A stretch of 64,000 nt of DNA from Anopheles merus (Eukaryota; Arthropoda; Insecta; Diptera; Culicidae): positions 36,263,442-36,327,441 of the forward strand of contig NC_054082.1 of assembly GCF_017562075.2 (NCBI RefSeq), read 5' to 3'. Shown here piece after piece: positions 24,324 through 34,600 of the stretch (positions are counted from its first letter, which is position 1; every line of letters begins with the position of its first letter). Below the pieces are notes generated by a model. It saw nothing but the letters and a program-made list of their open reading frames with translations. It was not told where the DNA came from and ran no database searches. The translations under genes and the position numbers were made by a program.

Positions 24324-27099
24324 GTAAGTATCTTTTCCCGTGCATCACCTTCCAAACCGCTGGAACACACCCATGCTCGAGTTTAGAACAGTCCCTCTGG
24401 AATACTTCCTTGTGCCATCCCTTCCCGACCTTTCTCGGGGTGTGTGTGCACATACACGATTTCTGATAAAGCTATCGGCTCGACTTCGAAGCGATAGATG
24501 GGTGATCTTATCGGGCCGTGCCCCTCAAGATCTCGACCCGGCAGCCGTACCGAACCTTGGTGAGGATAGCAAAACCTTTGCACTTTGACATTGCCTCAGT
24601 TTGGTATCGGTGTATTTCATCGTTGAGGATTTCCTGCTTTTCTGCCCACCAGGGGTAGGCGTCTGTGAAATTCCTCGATCGACGTAGGTCACCCATCTAG
24701 TTGATAATCAGCTAGGAAATGATCTACGTCAGAGTGAGATGTTTCGTTTTTTTGCCTACGTGCGGCTAGGCCGGTCTGGGCTGATAACTGAGATGGAAAC
24801 ATGTATGTATATAAGCCGTGCACCAGTGACCGGACAGGCTCAGTAACTGCTTACAGCTGTGCGACGAGCCCTTTTCTTGCTCCTAACACTCAAACTCGCT
24901 GCGTTCTACCAGTTCTACCAATGAGCATAGTGTGTTCCAGTGCATTGTTCTGCTGGAAACATTACCCGACGTCTCGAAACAGTGTTCATTAACGCGTTTG
25001 TTTTTGTGCTCTATATTACCATTCCCTTCCGCGATGGTTAAACTATTCGCCCTGCTCAGGCTCCCGACCACCCTGGGATGCAGTCCGAAGCTGAAGACGC
25101 TGCCCAAGAACCTGTACAACCATTTGCGCGGCTTCCCGGTCGTCAATGGGGAGGTGTCGCTGCTGTCGGACAAGGTGCGCCGCTTCGTGGAGGAATCGGC
25201 CGCCATGTGCCAGCCGGACCGTATCCACATCGTGGACGGCAGTGAGAGCGAAAGCAGCACGCTACTGAAGACGCTGCACAGCCAGGGCACGATCAAGCCG
25301 CTGCCCAAGTACGACAACTGCTGGCTGGCTCGCACCAACCCGGCCGATGTGGCGCGCGTCGAATCGAAGACGTTCATCTGCACCGAGCGGCCGGAGCAGG
25401 CCATCCCGACGCCGAAGCCGGGCGTGAACGGTGCCCTTGGCAACTGGATCTCGCCCGCCGACTACGATCGCGCGATCATGAGCCGCTTCCCGGGCTGCAT
25501 GAAGGGCCGCACCATGTTTGTCGTCCCGTTCTCGATGGGTCCGATCGCATCGCCACTGTCGAAGATCGGCATCGAAATCACCGACTCGGCGTACGTCGTG
25601 GCGTCGATGCGCATCATGACGCGCATGGGCGCGGAAGTGCTGGACAAGCTGTCCGACAACTCGGTAAGTTTCTGCGCGTTCCCAGTCTCTGCACGGATGG
25701 GCGTTCGCCTCGGAGTGGCAGTTGCACAAGGGCTTGCATACTAACGGTGTGGTTTTTTTCCTCTTTCTTCTCACTTTAGGACTTCATCCGGTGTCTGCAC
25801 TCGGTTGGCACACCCGCCAACGGTAAGATCGCGGTGCCGTCTTGGCCGTGCGATCCCGAGCGTACCATCATTCTGCACAAACCGGCCAACAACGAGATCG
25901 TTTCGTACGGTTCCGGTTACGGTGGCAACTCGCTGCTCGGCAAGAAATGCTTTGCCCTGCGCATCGGTAGCACCATCGCCCAGCGGGAAGGCTGGCTGGC
26001 GGAGCACATGCTGATCCTGGGCATCACCGATCCGAACGGTGTGAAGAAATACATCGCGGCCGCGTTCCCGTCGGCCTGCGGCAAGACGAATCTCGCCATG
26101 ATGAACCCCACGCTGCCGGGCTACAAGATCGAGTGTGTCGGCGATGACATCGCCTGGATGAAGTTCGACTCCAAGGGCCAGCTGCGAGCCATCAATCCGG
26201 AAAATGGTTTCTTCGGCGTTGCTCCCGGCACCTCGTCCGAAACAAACCCGAACGCGATGGAGACGATCTACAAGAACACGATCTTCACGAACGTCGCGTC
26301 CACCTCGGACGGTGGCGTGTTCTGGGAGGGCATGGAGAAGGAGGTGTCCTCGGATGTCGAAATCACCGACTGGCTGGGCAACCCGTGGAAGCTGGGTGAG
26401 TCGAAGACTCCGGCCGCCCACCCTAACTCGCGTTTCTGTGCACCCGCCGGCCAGTGTCCGATCATCGATCCGGCGTGGGAAGACTCGGAGGGTGTCCCGA
26501 TCTCGGCCATCCTATTTGGTGGCCGCCGTCCCCAGGGTGTGCCGCTGGTGTACGAGGCCAACTCGTGGTCGCACGGTGTGTTCGTTGGCTCGTCGATGCG
26601 TAGCGAAAGTACGGCGGCCGCGGAACACAAGGCCAAGGTCATCATGAACGATCCGTTCGCGATGCGGCCATTCTTTGGCTACAACTTCGGTGACTATCTG
26701 AAGCACTGGCTGAGCATGGAGCAGCGGGCTAGTGCGGTCGGTGGCCATGCACCTAAGATCTTCCATGTCAACTGGTTCCGCAAGGATGCGAACGGCAAGT
26801 TCCTGTGGCCCGGATTCGGCGAGAACAGCCGCGTGCTGGAGTGGATCCTGCACCGTATCGATGACGCCGACTGCTACCGGGAGACGCCGATTGGCCGTGT
26901 GCCGACGGAAGGTTCGCTCAATCTGGACGGTTTGAGCAGCCCGGTCAACGAGCGGGAACTGTTTTCCATTCCAAAGGACTTCTGGCTGCGAGAGGTGGAG
27001 GAGGTGAAGCAGTACTACGACAACCAGCTGCCCCAGGATCTGCCGGCGGAGATTGCCTCCGAGCTGGAGCAGCTGAAGAGTCGCATTGAGAAGATGTAA
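24295..27099 (+). CDS. phosphoenolpyruvate carboxykinase (GTP), isoform A
   Basis: Converts oxaloacetate and GTP to phosphoenolpyruvate, GDP and CO2, the committed step of gluconeogenesis and glyceroneogenesis. Three coding exons (24295-24323, 25060-25663, 25780-27099) with GT..AG introns of 736 and 116 bp give 650 aa, close to the usual 620-650. The start lies in an insect-type context, ACAAAATG, and encodes MPQLIEQYTP. Family hallmarks are plain: PKYDNCWLARTNPADVARVE, GCMKGRTMFVVPFSMGP, YGSGYGGNSLLGKKC, the P-loop with mobile cysteine FPSACGKTN (residues 307-315), then ECVGDDIAWMKFD and FFGYNFGDYLKHWL, and the stop after LKSRIEKM. The body shows no frameshift or missing catalytic motif. Strong GC bias at third positions sets it apart from flanking DNA. 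Poly(A) signal AATAAA at 27478. Confidence 0.97.
24801..24844 (+). promoter_or_regulatory. PEPCK promoter B inside intron 1
   Basis: TATATAA at 24808-24814 and TCAGT at 24840-24844 (A at 24842) repeat the layout of promoter A, with the same distance of about 34 bp. A transcript from here would read unspliced through the exon-2 acceptor to the in-frame ATG at 25034. The coincidence of TATA, initiator and an in-frame start with a presequence-like N-terminus makes it a credible alternative promoter, but no transcript evidence is available here. Confidence 0.55.
24921..24992 (+). other. upstream ORF (23 codons) in the isoform-B leader
   Basis: First ATG after promoter B: a 23-residue frame beginning MSIVCSSALFCW and ending before the true start at 25034. 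It is out of frame with PEPCK. If promoter B is used, it could dampen translation. Confidence 0.35.
25034..27099 (+). CDS. PEPCK isoform B, putative mitochondrial form
   Basis: In-frame ATG (context CGCGATGG) 26 bp before the exon-2 splice acceptor; exons 25034-25663 and 25780-27099 give 649 aa. The N-terminus MVKLFALLRLPTTLGCSPK and the following residues KLKTLPKNLYNHLRG have K and R, hydroxyl residues and no acid for about 38 residues, the profile of a mitochondrial targeting peptide. The rest is identical to isoform A. Mitochondrial and cytosolic PEPCK are usually separate genes, so a shared gene with two first exons would be notable. Alternative view: the residues before the acceptor are merely open intron. 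Confidence 0.45.
25060..25663 (+). CDS. PEPCK coding exon 2
   Basis: Acceptor CGCCCTGCTCAG at 25059; donor TCG/GTAAGT at 25664. Encodes LPTTLGCSPK through VLDKLSDNS, including substrate-binding motifs DNCWLARTNPADVARVE and GCMKGRTMFVVPFSMGP. Confidence 0.95.
25780..27099 (+). CDS. PEPCK coding exon 3
   Basis: Acceptor TTCTCACTTTAG. In-frame continuation DFIRCLHSVG to the TAA stop at 27097-27099. Holds the GTP and metal-binding core: FPSACGKTN and the following ECVGDDIAW. Confidence 0.97.
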   Translation, partial: DFIRCLHSVGTPANGKIAVPSWPCDPERTIILHKPANNEIVSYGSGYGGNSLLGKKCFALRIGSTIAQREGWLAEHMLILGITDPNGVKKYIAAAFPSACGKTNLAMMNPTLPGYKIECVGDDIAWMKFDSKGQLRAINPENGFFGVAPGTSSETNPNAMETIYKNTIFTNVASTSDGGVFWEGMEKEVSSDVEITDWLGNPWKLGESKTPAAHPNSRFCAPAGQCPIIDPAWEDSEGVPISAILFGGRRPQGVPLVYEANSWSHGVFVGSSMRSESTAAAEHKAKVIMNDPFAMRPFFGYNFGDYLKHWLSMEQRASAVGGHAPKIFHVNWFRKDANGKFLWPGFGENSRVLEWILHRIDDADCYRETPIGRVPTEGSLNLDGLSSPVNERELFSIPKDFWLREVEEVKQYYDNQLPQDLPAEIASELEQLKSRIEKM

Positions 27100-27477
27100 T
27101 GCGCATTGCACTGATTGAATGACAAAACAAAAAATCAAGACACAAACCACTAATAGATAAGTGAAACAGACAGGAATTAGGTAGCTCTACCAAAAGTAGG
27201 GTTTATTAACCAGGGCCGCCGAGTAGGCTGACGCAAAAGGCTAGGCGAAGTCAGACGCGAGTCAGGAGTGTTTAGGTGTAGATATTTTGTATTAAACAAT
27301 GTAGGGCACATAGTAACGTAAGTCACTATAGTAAGTATTGTGATAGACGCTGTAAGAAGAAGGAGAATAAGGAGAAGAAGAATAACTGAAGTGGGCTTGG
27401 TTTTACGAAAACACAAGCCCACCAATCTGCTAATAAGGAGCACACAACACAAATGTACGTAAGCTAAGAAAATTTAA

Positions 27478-27483
27478 AATAAA
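27478..27483 (+). terminator. PEPCK poly(A) signal AATAAA
   Basis: Lies about 380 bp after the stop, in A-rich DNA, and is the first canonical hexamer downstream of the coding region. Confidence 0.6.
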
Positions 27484-28172
27484 ACAAAAAATACAATAAT
27501 TTACACAGTGCCTTGTTTTTTCGCTGATTGCTGTGCTTGTTGTTCAACTGAAGGAGTAGGGAGCTGAATGGAAAATTTATATTTATGGTTACTTGTTGGA
27601 TTATCGTTTGATTGCTGTTTGTTGTTTACCATAGTTTCCACGGTCAATGCCGCGTACCGAGACAGCTAATCAGCAACAGATCCTCTTCCAGCACACAAAG
27701 GCCGATTGGTGTAAAAATGTGTCAAGGAAACACAACTCAAACTATTCCTCTTAATCTAAATGTCTTCGGACATCGAAGGGATTAGCTAAAGATGTGTGTT
27801 TATGATAAGGCTAGGGGATTCCGATCCCAATTTCAAGTATACCAATTTCCTTTTCATCCAAAATAAGGTCTATGGAGGTTCTTTTACATAAAATTCAGAT
27901 GGAGTTAGAATATGGTTAGCTTCCTTTTGGTGTCTGTTCTAAACGACAAAATCGGGTAGAAAGCAAGATCCCAATTAAAGCACGAATTTAGTAATAGCCA
28001 AATATAGCTTTTTGGTAATAGTTGGTGTAATATATTTTTCTTTCTGTTAAAACTCAAACTCAGCTGACAAGAGGGTAGCTGAAGCATTCATCAATGATCC
28101 TGGTAGGAAAGGTACTCATGTAAGCGTTCATTCAAGTTTAGCACGGCTCATATGTTTATTAAATCATTATTT

Positions 28173-28210
28173 TACAGGGTTTTCCACGATTTATTGGTCA
28201 GTTCCTATTA
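28173..28210 (+). repeat. inverted-repeat element end (TACAGGG type)
   Basis: TACAGGGTTTTCCACGATTT and the following TATTGGTCAGTTCC match, in reverse orientation, the sequence ending at 57179 with only a few changes. TACAGGG ends with TA duplications are usual for Tc1/mariner-related mini-elements. The partner end is not clear here, so this may be a truncated copy. Confidence 0.55.
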
Positions 28211-28480
28211 AGGTATCTAGTGTCTAGTGATATTTTTAAACTTCATTTTGGATGAAGAACAATTGTTAAATTGTTTCGGAAATTTAACCGAAAGAAATTT
28301 ATTAACCGGCATCCGCCGGGTCCTGAGATGCTTGGATAACCGTTAACCGTTTTACTATAATTGTGTTGTCATTTTCTTGCACATGATTTACACCCACTGG
28401 CCACAGATTAAGCTTGAATGACTGGAAAATAAAATAATCAAAGAAAATTAAAGCATAGCTCCATAGCTCCAGTGGTTTGC

Positions 28481-28495
28481 TCAATAGATGGCGCT
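28481..28495 (+). promoter_or_regulatory. CTCF-like motif
   Basis: TCAATAGATGGCGCT contains the insect CTCF core YAGRKGGCGC (TAGATGGCGC). It lies between PEPCK and the 699-aa gene. The function as an insulator is inferred from the motif only. Confidence 0.35.
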
Positions 28496-29814
28496 TTATC
28501 ATCCACCACTATATTGCTATCCTTTTTTTTGGAATGTGTTTCTCGCCTAGCGTCGTCTAATCTTATCCTATGTAGCATTCTAACTTTACGACCAAAAACT
28601 TATAAGAATGGTCGTGTGGTCAGATACACGGGTATCAACACCATCGACCATTACTCAAATCTCACTTGCTTCAGTTTTGATGGCTCACAAGAGTAAACTC
28701 TATTTAACAATCTGGGCGCTGGTGTTTTGCATTAGCTTTCTGCGGAGAACACAGTACAAGATAAAAGAGCAGTAAGAGCGTTTCATTGGCTTACGATCGT
28801 TCACTCTGTTTCTGATCCTCAGAGACGATGCCGCTTCTGTAATATGTGCTCTCTCTTTCTTTCTAGCGATGCATAACTTCAATGCGAAACCATACAACAC
28901 TAACTAACGGGAAGAGAAAGCTCTCGAAGCAAGAAAAACTCCCCCGTGTGGTTAATTAAACCAACAGAAGACGGCACTATTTTTTGCTATTTTAAGAATG
29001 CATCAGTCGTTTACCGTCTGTTAAAAAAAGTAATTTTGAATTTCTTTTGGGTTGAGATTTTTTCTCACACATTTTCTCGCTGACAATCGAAGCTGATCAC
29101 TAAATATGCATATGTGTTGAATATGAAACAAGAGAAATAAAGAAAGAATTTGATTGTATTTAAAAAACCTGTATCACTCGAGAAAATAAAATATATGATG
29201 CAAATTCGAGCAGAACCAGCATTCGAGTAGTTTTTTAGGAGCTTGACAACCGTTGACAATTCTTTTGTCAGTTGGGTCACCGGGTGTTTCCAGCACCGGT
29301 CGTATGTTTATATGCGCTAGTTGCGTTCGTGTAGATTTTTAGTTGTTGATTACGAGATTTAGTTTTTTTTATCGGATATAGCAAATTTTCTGGAGTTATT
29401 TTGTTAATTTAAACAATGTAATTGTCTGAAATTTTGAAAAATTTAGCTGCTTTTTGCTCTTCATTGGTAGTTTATTTATGGAAAATATTCTTCAAACGTC
29501 ATTTACCATGTCCAGGTGGTTTGCTACTGTCAAACAGTGACGCCGTTAAAAAGCGGTTAAAAACAAATTAGATTCGAAACCGACAACAAACTTGCACCAT
29601 CTGCAGAGCAAGTGAACTAATTTGTAGCAAGAACCGTCGTCCCAGTTTATTTAGTTAGATCCGTTTATTTATATGCATGATATTTACGCTAATGATTAGT
29701 GTGAAAGCAACCAAAATAACTCAAGATTAGTTTAGTGAAGTGGTGAAATTTGATAAGAACCATTCGTCCAAGGTCAGCCAGACGGTGGGGCAAACATCTG
29801 CTTGCAGTCCTGCG

Positions 29815-31914
29815 ATGTCGCTTGCCGCATTGGAAAGTGCCTTCTGTGAACCACCGATCGGTGCGATGATGGAAACTCCGGGAAAGAAGCGCAAGCGGAA
29901 TGCGGAAACGAATCCATTCCTTAACTTTACCGAACAAACGTTCAGCATCCCTTCGTCGACGCCGATCCACAATCGGCAGATCGATAGCAGTGCCTTCGAG
30001 AACCCGTCCTTCCGGGTGGCGAACAAAGAGAACTACAATCTGTTTTCCGACTCGTGCATGGAGGTGAAGTCGATCGCGGATCTGGCCGGTGCAACCAAGC
30101 GCCCGAAAGCGAACACGCCCGACACGTGCAACCCGTTCGAGGTGATACGCAAACCGCCGAAGAAAAAGAAGAAACAGATGCACCCGGCCGGTACGGTACC
30201 GCTCGAGGAGAGCTGTTTCGAGAATCCCGGCTTGAATCTAGCCGCCGCCGATAAGCAACCGGTAAACCCGTTCGAAGTACCACGCGATGGAGACGAAAGC
30301 AAACGCAAGGAGGCGGAAGAGTTGAGCCGCTGCTTTGTCAACAGTGCGCTTAACATCCGCGGGGCAGAGAAAGGAACGGAACGGTACAATCCGTTCGAGA
30401 TTGTGCGCCCGAAAGAGGCGGCCCCGGAGGCACCACCAGGCAGCCGGGGGCTGCCGGTACCGGAACTGGCTGGCATTGAGAATCCTGCGATGGAGATGCC
30501 ACAGTACGCTATTGCCGTTCCGTTCACACCATCGCTGAAGCATCGTATCAATTTCCAGGAGCTGCCGCCCAGTGCCTTAACACCGTGCCAAATGCTGGCC
30601 AACATGGTTGTTTGCAGCCCCGAGCCGACGAAGGTGGCATCCGGCTATGCGGGAGATACGCTGAACAGGAACGTAACGGTCACGCTGACCAAACGACGGT
30701 CCCTATCGGTCATCAGCGAAGAGTCGGACATCGGTGAGAAGTTGGACTGCTACCAGCTGGAACTGGAGAACAGCATCAACGAAGCGAAGGCAAGAAAGCA
30801 GCGGCAGGGCGAAACAACCCCGTTCACGTTCAGCGGAACGGGCCATCGGCGTCGATCGGTGAGACGCAGCTTGATCGACATGAAGCACATCAGCAATCTG
30901 TCCCAGCGGCTGCACGAGCTTGATGACGACGAGAGCGACTTCACCAAGCTGGAGGACGATGCAAAGGTTCCGGAAGGTGCGGTGGATCAGGAACAAGAGG
31001 AGGATGAGGGGGAGGAGGAGGAAGACAAAGAAAATAGAAAACCGGCCACACCGGTAGCGGTCGGTAAGAAACTGAACAGCAAAATTGATGAGACTGATAC
31101 AACCGAGACGCACTCGGAAGTGGCCCACTGCAACCAAATGACGTTCACCATTACCAAAGAAACGACGGTGCGGGAAGAGATCCGTATCGACATGTCCAAC
31201 CCAGACGTACAGTTCGAGGAGGTGGAAGACTTCGAAGACGAAGAGCAGGACGTAGAGCTGCTACACAATCCGGCACCGTTTCAGCGCGCGTACCGCAAGA
31301 AAGAGCCGCTCGCAGACAAGCCGACGGAAGTAATCGTCGCATCCGATGAGTTCAAGCATCCGGCACACATCGGTGACCAGGTGACGGATGGAGAAGGAGC
31401 ACGCGATGCTGGTGCACCGGTTAAATCGCACAAAGTGCGTGACGTTATACGCCGCAGCTTCCGTCGATTGATACCGCGCGGACAGGCGGTGCACACGGAC
31501 GAACCGCAAAAAGAAGGGGAAGAGAAACAACCAGCGTCGCAGCGCGATGGGGAAGGCCACGGGTTAATTTCTACCATCCGGCACAGCTTAAGGCGCCGCC
31601 AGACCGCCAAAGCCAAACCGACGACGGGCGAGGAAGGGAACGGCGTCGTGGCTGAATCGAAGCAATCCGAGCAAACCGGCGAATCGGCGCTGGAAATGTC
31701 CATCATTGCCGAGCAGCCGCGTGCCGTGTTCCGGCAGCCGTCACTGGACCAGTACAAACCGATTGCGGCCGCTCCATCCGGCGGGGGCACGCTACGGAGC
31801 AGTTTGCGCCGCTCGACCAAGGACATCCGGAAGCAGATGATGAAGTCGGTGTTTCGCAAGCAGTCCGGCGATTTGGACGGCGATCATGGCCAGCATGTGG
31901 GACAATTGATTTAA
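29815..31914 (+). CDS. 699-aa disordered protein with NPF/FENP repeats, unknown function
   Basis: Single-exon frame. The ATG at 29815 has G at -3; the frame is open for 75 bp further up but has no earlier ATG. The N-terminal third alternates NPF motifs (residues 33, 106, 151, 192) with FENP-like motifs (61, 135, a degenerate FVNS at 174, IENP at 221), about four degenerate units. NPF tripeptides bind EH domains in endocytic proteins. Two KEN motifs (71 and 406, the APC/C degron type) and basic stretches KKRKR (24-28) and KKKKK (116-120) suggest a nuclear or cell-cycle protein instead. The middle (about 366-480) is very acidic. The C-terminus has three basic repeats: VIRRSFRR, TIRHSLRR and TLRSSLRR. 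No enzyme domain or membrane segment. High GC compared with flanks supports coding. I do not recognise an orthologue. Confidence 0.88.
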   Translation: MSLAALESAFCEPPIGAMMETPGKKRKRNAETNPFLNFTEQTFSIPSSTPIHNRQIDSSAFENPSFRVANKENYNLFSDSCMEVKSIADLAGATKRPKANTPDTCNPFEVIRKPPKKKKKQMHPAGTVPLEESCFENPGLNLAAADKQPVNPFEVPRDGDESKRKEAEELSRCFVNSALNIRGAEKGTERYNPFEIVRPKEAAPEAPPGSRGLPVPELAGIENPAMEMPQYAIAVPFTPSLKHRINFQELPPSALTPCQMLANMVVCSPEPTKVASGYAGDTLNRNVTVTLTKRRSLSVISEESDIGEKLDCYQLELENSINEAKARKQRQGETTPFTFSGTGHRRRSVRRSLIDMKHISNLSQRLHELDDDESDFTKLEDDAKVPEGAVDQEQEEDEGEEEEDKENRKPATPVAVGKKLNSKIDETDTTETHSEVAHCNQMTFTITKETTVREEIRIDMSNPDVQFEEVEDFEDEEQDVELLHNPAPFQRAYRKKEPLADKPTEVIVASDEFKHPAHIGDQVTDGEGARDAGAPVKSHKVRDVIRRSFRRLIPRGQAVHTDEPQKEGEEKQPASQRDGEGHGLISTIRHSLRRRQTAKAKPTTGEEGNGVVAESKQSEQTGESALEMSIIAEQPRAVFRQPSLDQYKPIAAAPSGGGTLRSSLRRSTKDIRKQMMKSVFRKQSGDLDGDHGQHVGQLI

Positions 31915-33375
31915 AATGAAGAAGGCTTATGGAGAAGACTGATGGCGCAACCTGACATTACCATTTTTTATCATTATTATCGCTTTTTTTAATTATTATT
32001 ATTATTATTATGATTATCGTTAAGCACAGCACCAAATCCCAGTTTACCAAAAGAAACAGTAATCACGCGTTGTTCTTCAAAAAGAACCAAAGAAGGCTTT
32101 TTTGAGCGAGTTTTAATTAAGCAAAAGGCAGCAATTTGTTGGAAATTCACCATTTTCACATAACATTTATTTAATTTTCTTCCATCACTCGGAATGCAGC
32201 TTGTTTTACGTTTAATCTTAATCGCGGACAGGATTTTTTCAACTCAGTTGCACCAAAACATTTAATTTTGCTTAAATTATTATAAGTTATGCTTCGTAGT
32301 AGGTGGTAGTGTAAGTTTGCAAAGGTTATTACAACCTTGTTTTATCTGCTTCTTTTGTGGCACAATTTAACCGATCAGTGTTTTATTATGACTGTATTTT
32401 TAATATTATTCGAAACAATGTTACTTAAACTCATGCAAGCGTTTCCATTATTGTCGGCACTGCCAGAAGAGACAAAGCCTAAAAATATCACATATTTCCC
32501 TCCTCTGAAAGTTCGTATAGGAGGGCCTCAGCATCGGAGAGCATTTTGTATGCAAATTGTAAAATTTCATTACTCATTGTCACGTTTCGACAGACAGGGC
32601 TGAACACGTGACAACCGATCTGTCCTAGGATGCACCGTGAGGGAAGCAGCAGAATTGCTGCGTTAAATTGATGAGATGTGCTGCCGTATATATTGTCGTT
32701 TGTAACGTGCTGCCTGAATTGAATTCCGATGTAATATAGATGTCGACACAATGTAAATAGTTGCTGTTGCTATTTGCTACTGTAACAGGTAAAGATGAGA
32801 CGGAATGAAGGATGGTAAAAACGAGACACTTGATGCGCAGGATAGGATGATTTTGGTAGATGCGAATTTGAAAGCGAATTTAGGATGCATTAAGCGGATT
32901 TACCACGGGAATGGCGAGCGGAGGCAAGATTGTCTGACGACAGGTAAATGGGTTTTTTTTCCACTGCGTGATAAAGCGGGTAATACATCCCTGAGCTGAG
33001 CAGTCCTTTTCTCGGACTTTCGAACCCACATTTCAATTTTCGCTAGAGGGAACTACAGGGTAGAATAAACCTTTTTTTTCTTTTTCAAATTTGAAAAGGT
33101 GATTAAGCTGTTTAAGACGCTTTCTTTTGGTGTCGTAAATAAATGTCCTTTCGTGGGGATTTGCTTACAATGCTTTAGATATTTTAAATGTTTTTTCCTT
33201 GATAGTGTTAGAAATGTTAGTTGAATTCGCTCCTTATTTTGCAAATCGTAAATTTAAGAACTATTATTAATAATTAGTTAATTTTGCCAGGTTATAGGGC
33301 TGTGCAAATAAATTGCAAAGATTCTTTTAAGAGTAAGCCGAAATTAACGGCCTCGAAACCCAATTAAAATGAGAT
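31915..33375. other. 3' flank and intergenic region
   Basis: Begins with the 3' flank of the 699-aa gene. An (ATT)n run lies at about 31992-32011. No clear AATAAA follows within 500 bp. No supported gene; the frames near 32.3-33.0 kb are AT-rich and featureless. Confidence 0.5.
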
Positions 33376-33618
33376 AATTACTCCTTGGGACCTGGGAGCC
33401 GGTCTCGTAGTACAGTCGTCAACTAGTACGACTTAACAACATGCCCGTCATGGGTTCAAGCCCCAAATGGACCGTGCCGCCATACGTAGGACTGACTATC
33501 CTGCTATGGGGGGATCAATAAGTCACTGAAAGCCAAACCCACAAGTAGTGTGGTACAGGCAGGCCTTGACCGACAGCGGTTGTTGAGCCAAAAGAAAAAA
33601 AAAAAAAAATTACTCCTT
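33376..33618 (+). mobile_element. tRNA-derived SINE copy 3
   Basis: Core from about 33396 (GAGCCGGTCTCG) to an A-rich tail ending at 33607. The duplication AATTACTCCTT is at 33376-33386 and 33608-33618. The tail is nearly pure A here rather than (AAG)n, which points to sequence drift or a different source copy. Confidence 0.9.
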
Positions 33619-33630
33619 AAGATATCCAAA

Positions 33631-34600
33631 ACCTAACCCATACTGGACCTGACACAAATACATTACATATTGCACATGACCTTATCCCTGCCCTGGATCT
33701 AATACTGAACCCATACCGGTCCTGGAACCGATCGTGAAACCATAACGTTCCAGGAACCAATACTGGTCATACCGGTCCAAAAACTGATCATGAACCCATA
33801 AAGGTCTTGGGACCAGTGGCGGATCTAACGTTAGGCGGAGTAGGCGGTCGCCTGGGGCCCCGCCGATTTAGGGGCCCCGTAGATCGCCATTCTATAGTAT
33901 GCCGTATGGACAGAGTACTAGCGATAAGGGCCCCCGGAAGGATAGCTGTTGGGACCCCGATGCTGGCCATGAACCATGAACCCACACCTGTCGTGGAACC
34001 TATAATGAACCCATATCGGTCTTGGAACTAATTATGAACCCATACCGGTCCTGGAACCTGCCATGAATCCATACTGGTCCTGTAACCTGTTATGAACCCG
34101 TACTTGCCCTTAAACACACCATGAACCCATACCGTTCCTGGAATCGATCATGAACCCATTCCTGCGCTGGAACCTATCATGAGGCCATATCGGTCTTGGA
34201 ACAGATCATGAACTCATCCTGGTCTTGGAACCAATTATGAACCCATACCGGTCCTGGAACCAATTATGAACCCATACCTTTCCTGGAACCTATCATGAAC
34301 CCATACTAGTCCTGGAACATATCATGAACCAATGCCGCTCCTGGAACCGATCATGAACCCATATCGGTCCTGAGAGCTGTCATGAACCCTAACCTGTCCT
34401 GGAACATATCATGAATCCTTACCTGTACTAGAGCCTATCAAAAACCCATACCTTTCCTGGAACCTACTATGAACCGGTACCGATCATGGACCCATACCGG
34501 GCCTGGAACCAATCATTAATCCATAACGGTCCTGAAACTGATAGTAAATCCATACCGGACCTGGAACTGGTACTGAACCCTTAGAGATCTAGAAACAGCT
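33631..34600 (+). repeat. minisatellite, 29-bp period
   Basis: Repeated unit close to GAACCCATACCGGTCCTGGA followed by ACCAATTAT, with an exact 29-bp register where measured (34208, 34237, 34266). Roughly 28 units in various stages of divergence fill the block, which is interrupted once (33814-33948). Because 29 is not a multiple of 3, no continuous protein repeat results, so it is unlikely to be coding. Confidence 0.9.
33807..33955 (+). mobile_element. 135-bp hAT-like mini-element within the minisatellite
   Basis: The unit 33814-33948 starts CAGTGGCGGATC and ends ATAGCTG, giving CAG..CTG ends. It is flanked by TTGGGAC at 33807-33813 and 33949-33955, and the flanks continue the minisatellite register in sequence type. 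It is GC-rich with paired GGGGCCCC blocks, a composition seen in some hAT-type elements. The inverted repeats are very short, so the class is tentative, but an insertion into the repeat array is well supported. Confidence 0.5.

Larger units (their letters stand above)
27500..29814. other. intergenic region
   Basis: AT-rich spacer between PEPCK and the next gene. It contains a repeat end at 28173-28210 and a CTCF-like motif at 28481-28495 (both listed). No promoter box stands out before 29815; the last 75 bp before that ATG are open in the same frame but contain no earlier ATG. Confidence 0.6.

Noticed and set aside
24932..25033. Extension of the PEPCK isoform-B frame upstream of 25034
   Set aside because: Begins at GTG rather than ATG; the first in-frame ATG is 25034.
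26512..27150. 212-codon minus-strand frame opposite PEPCK exon 3
   Set aside because: Antisense shadow produced by the strong third-position GC bias of PEPCK.
29740..29814. N-terminal extension of the 699-aa protein
   Set aside because: The frame is open but starts at GTG; the first ATG is at 29815, and a non-ATG start is not justified in an animal gene.
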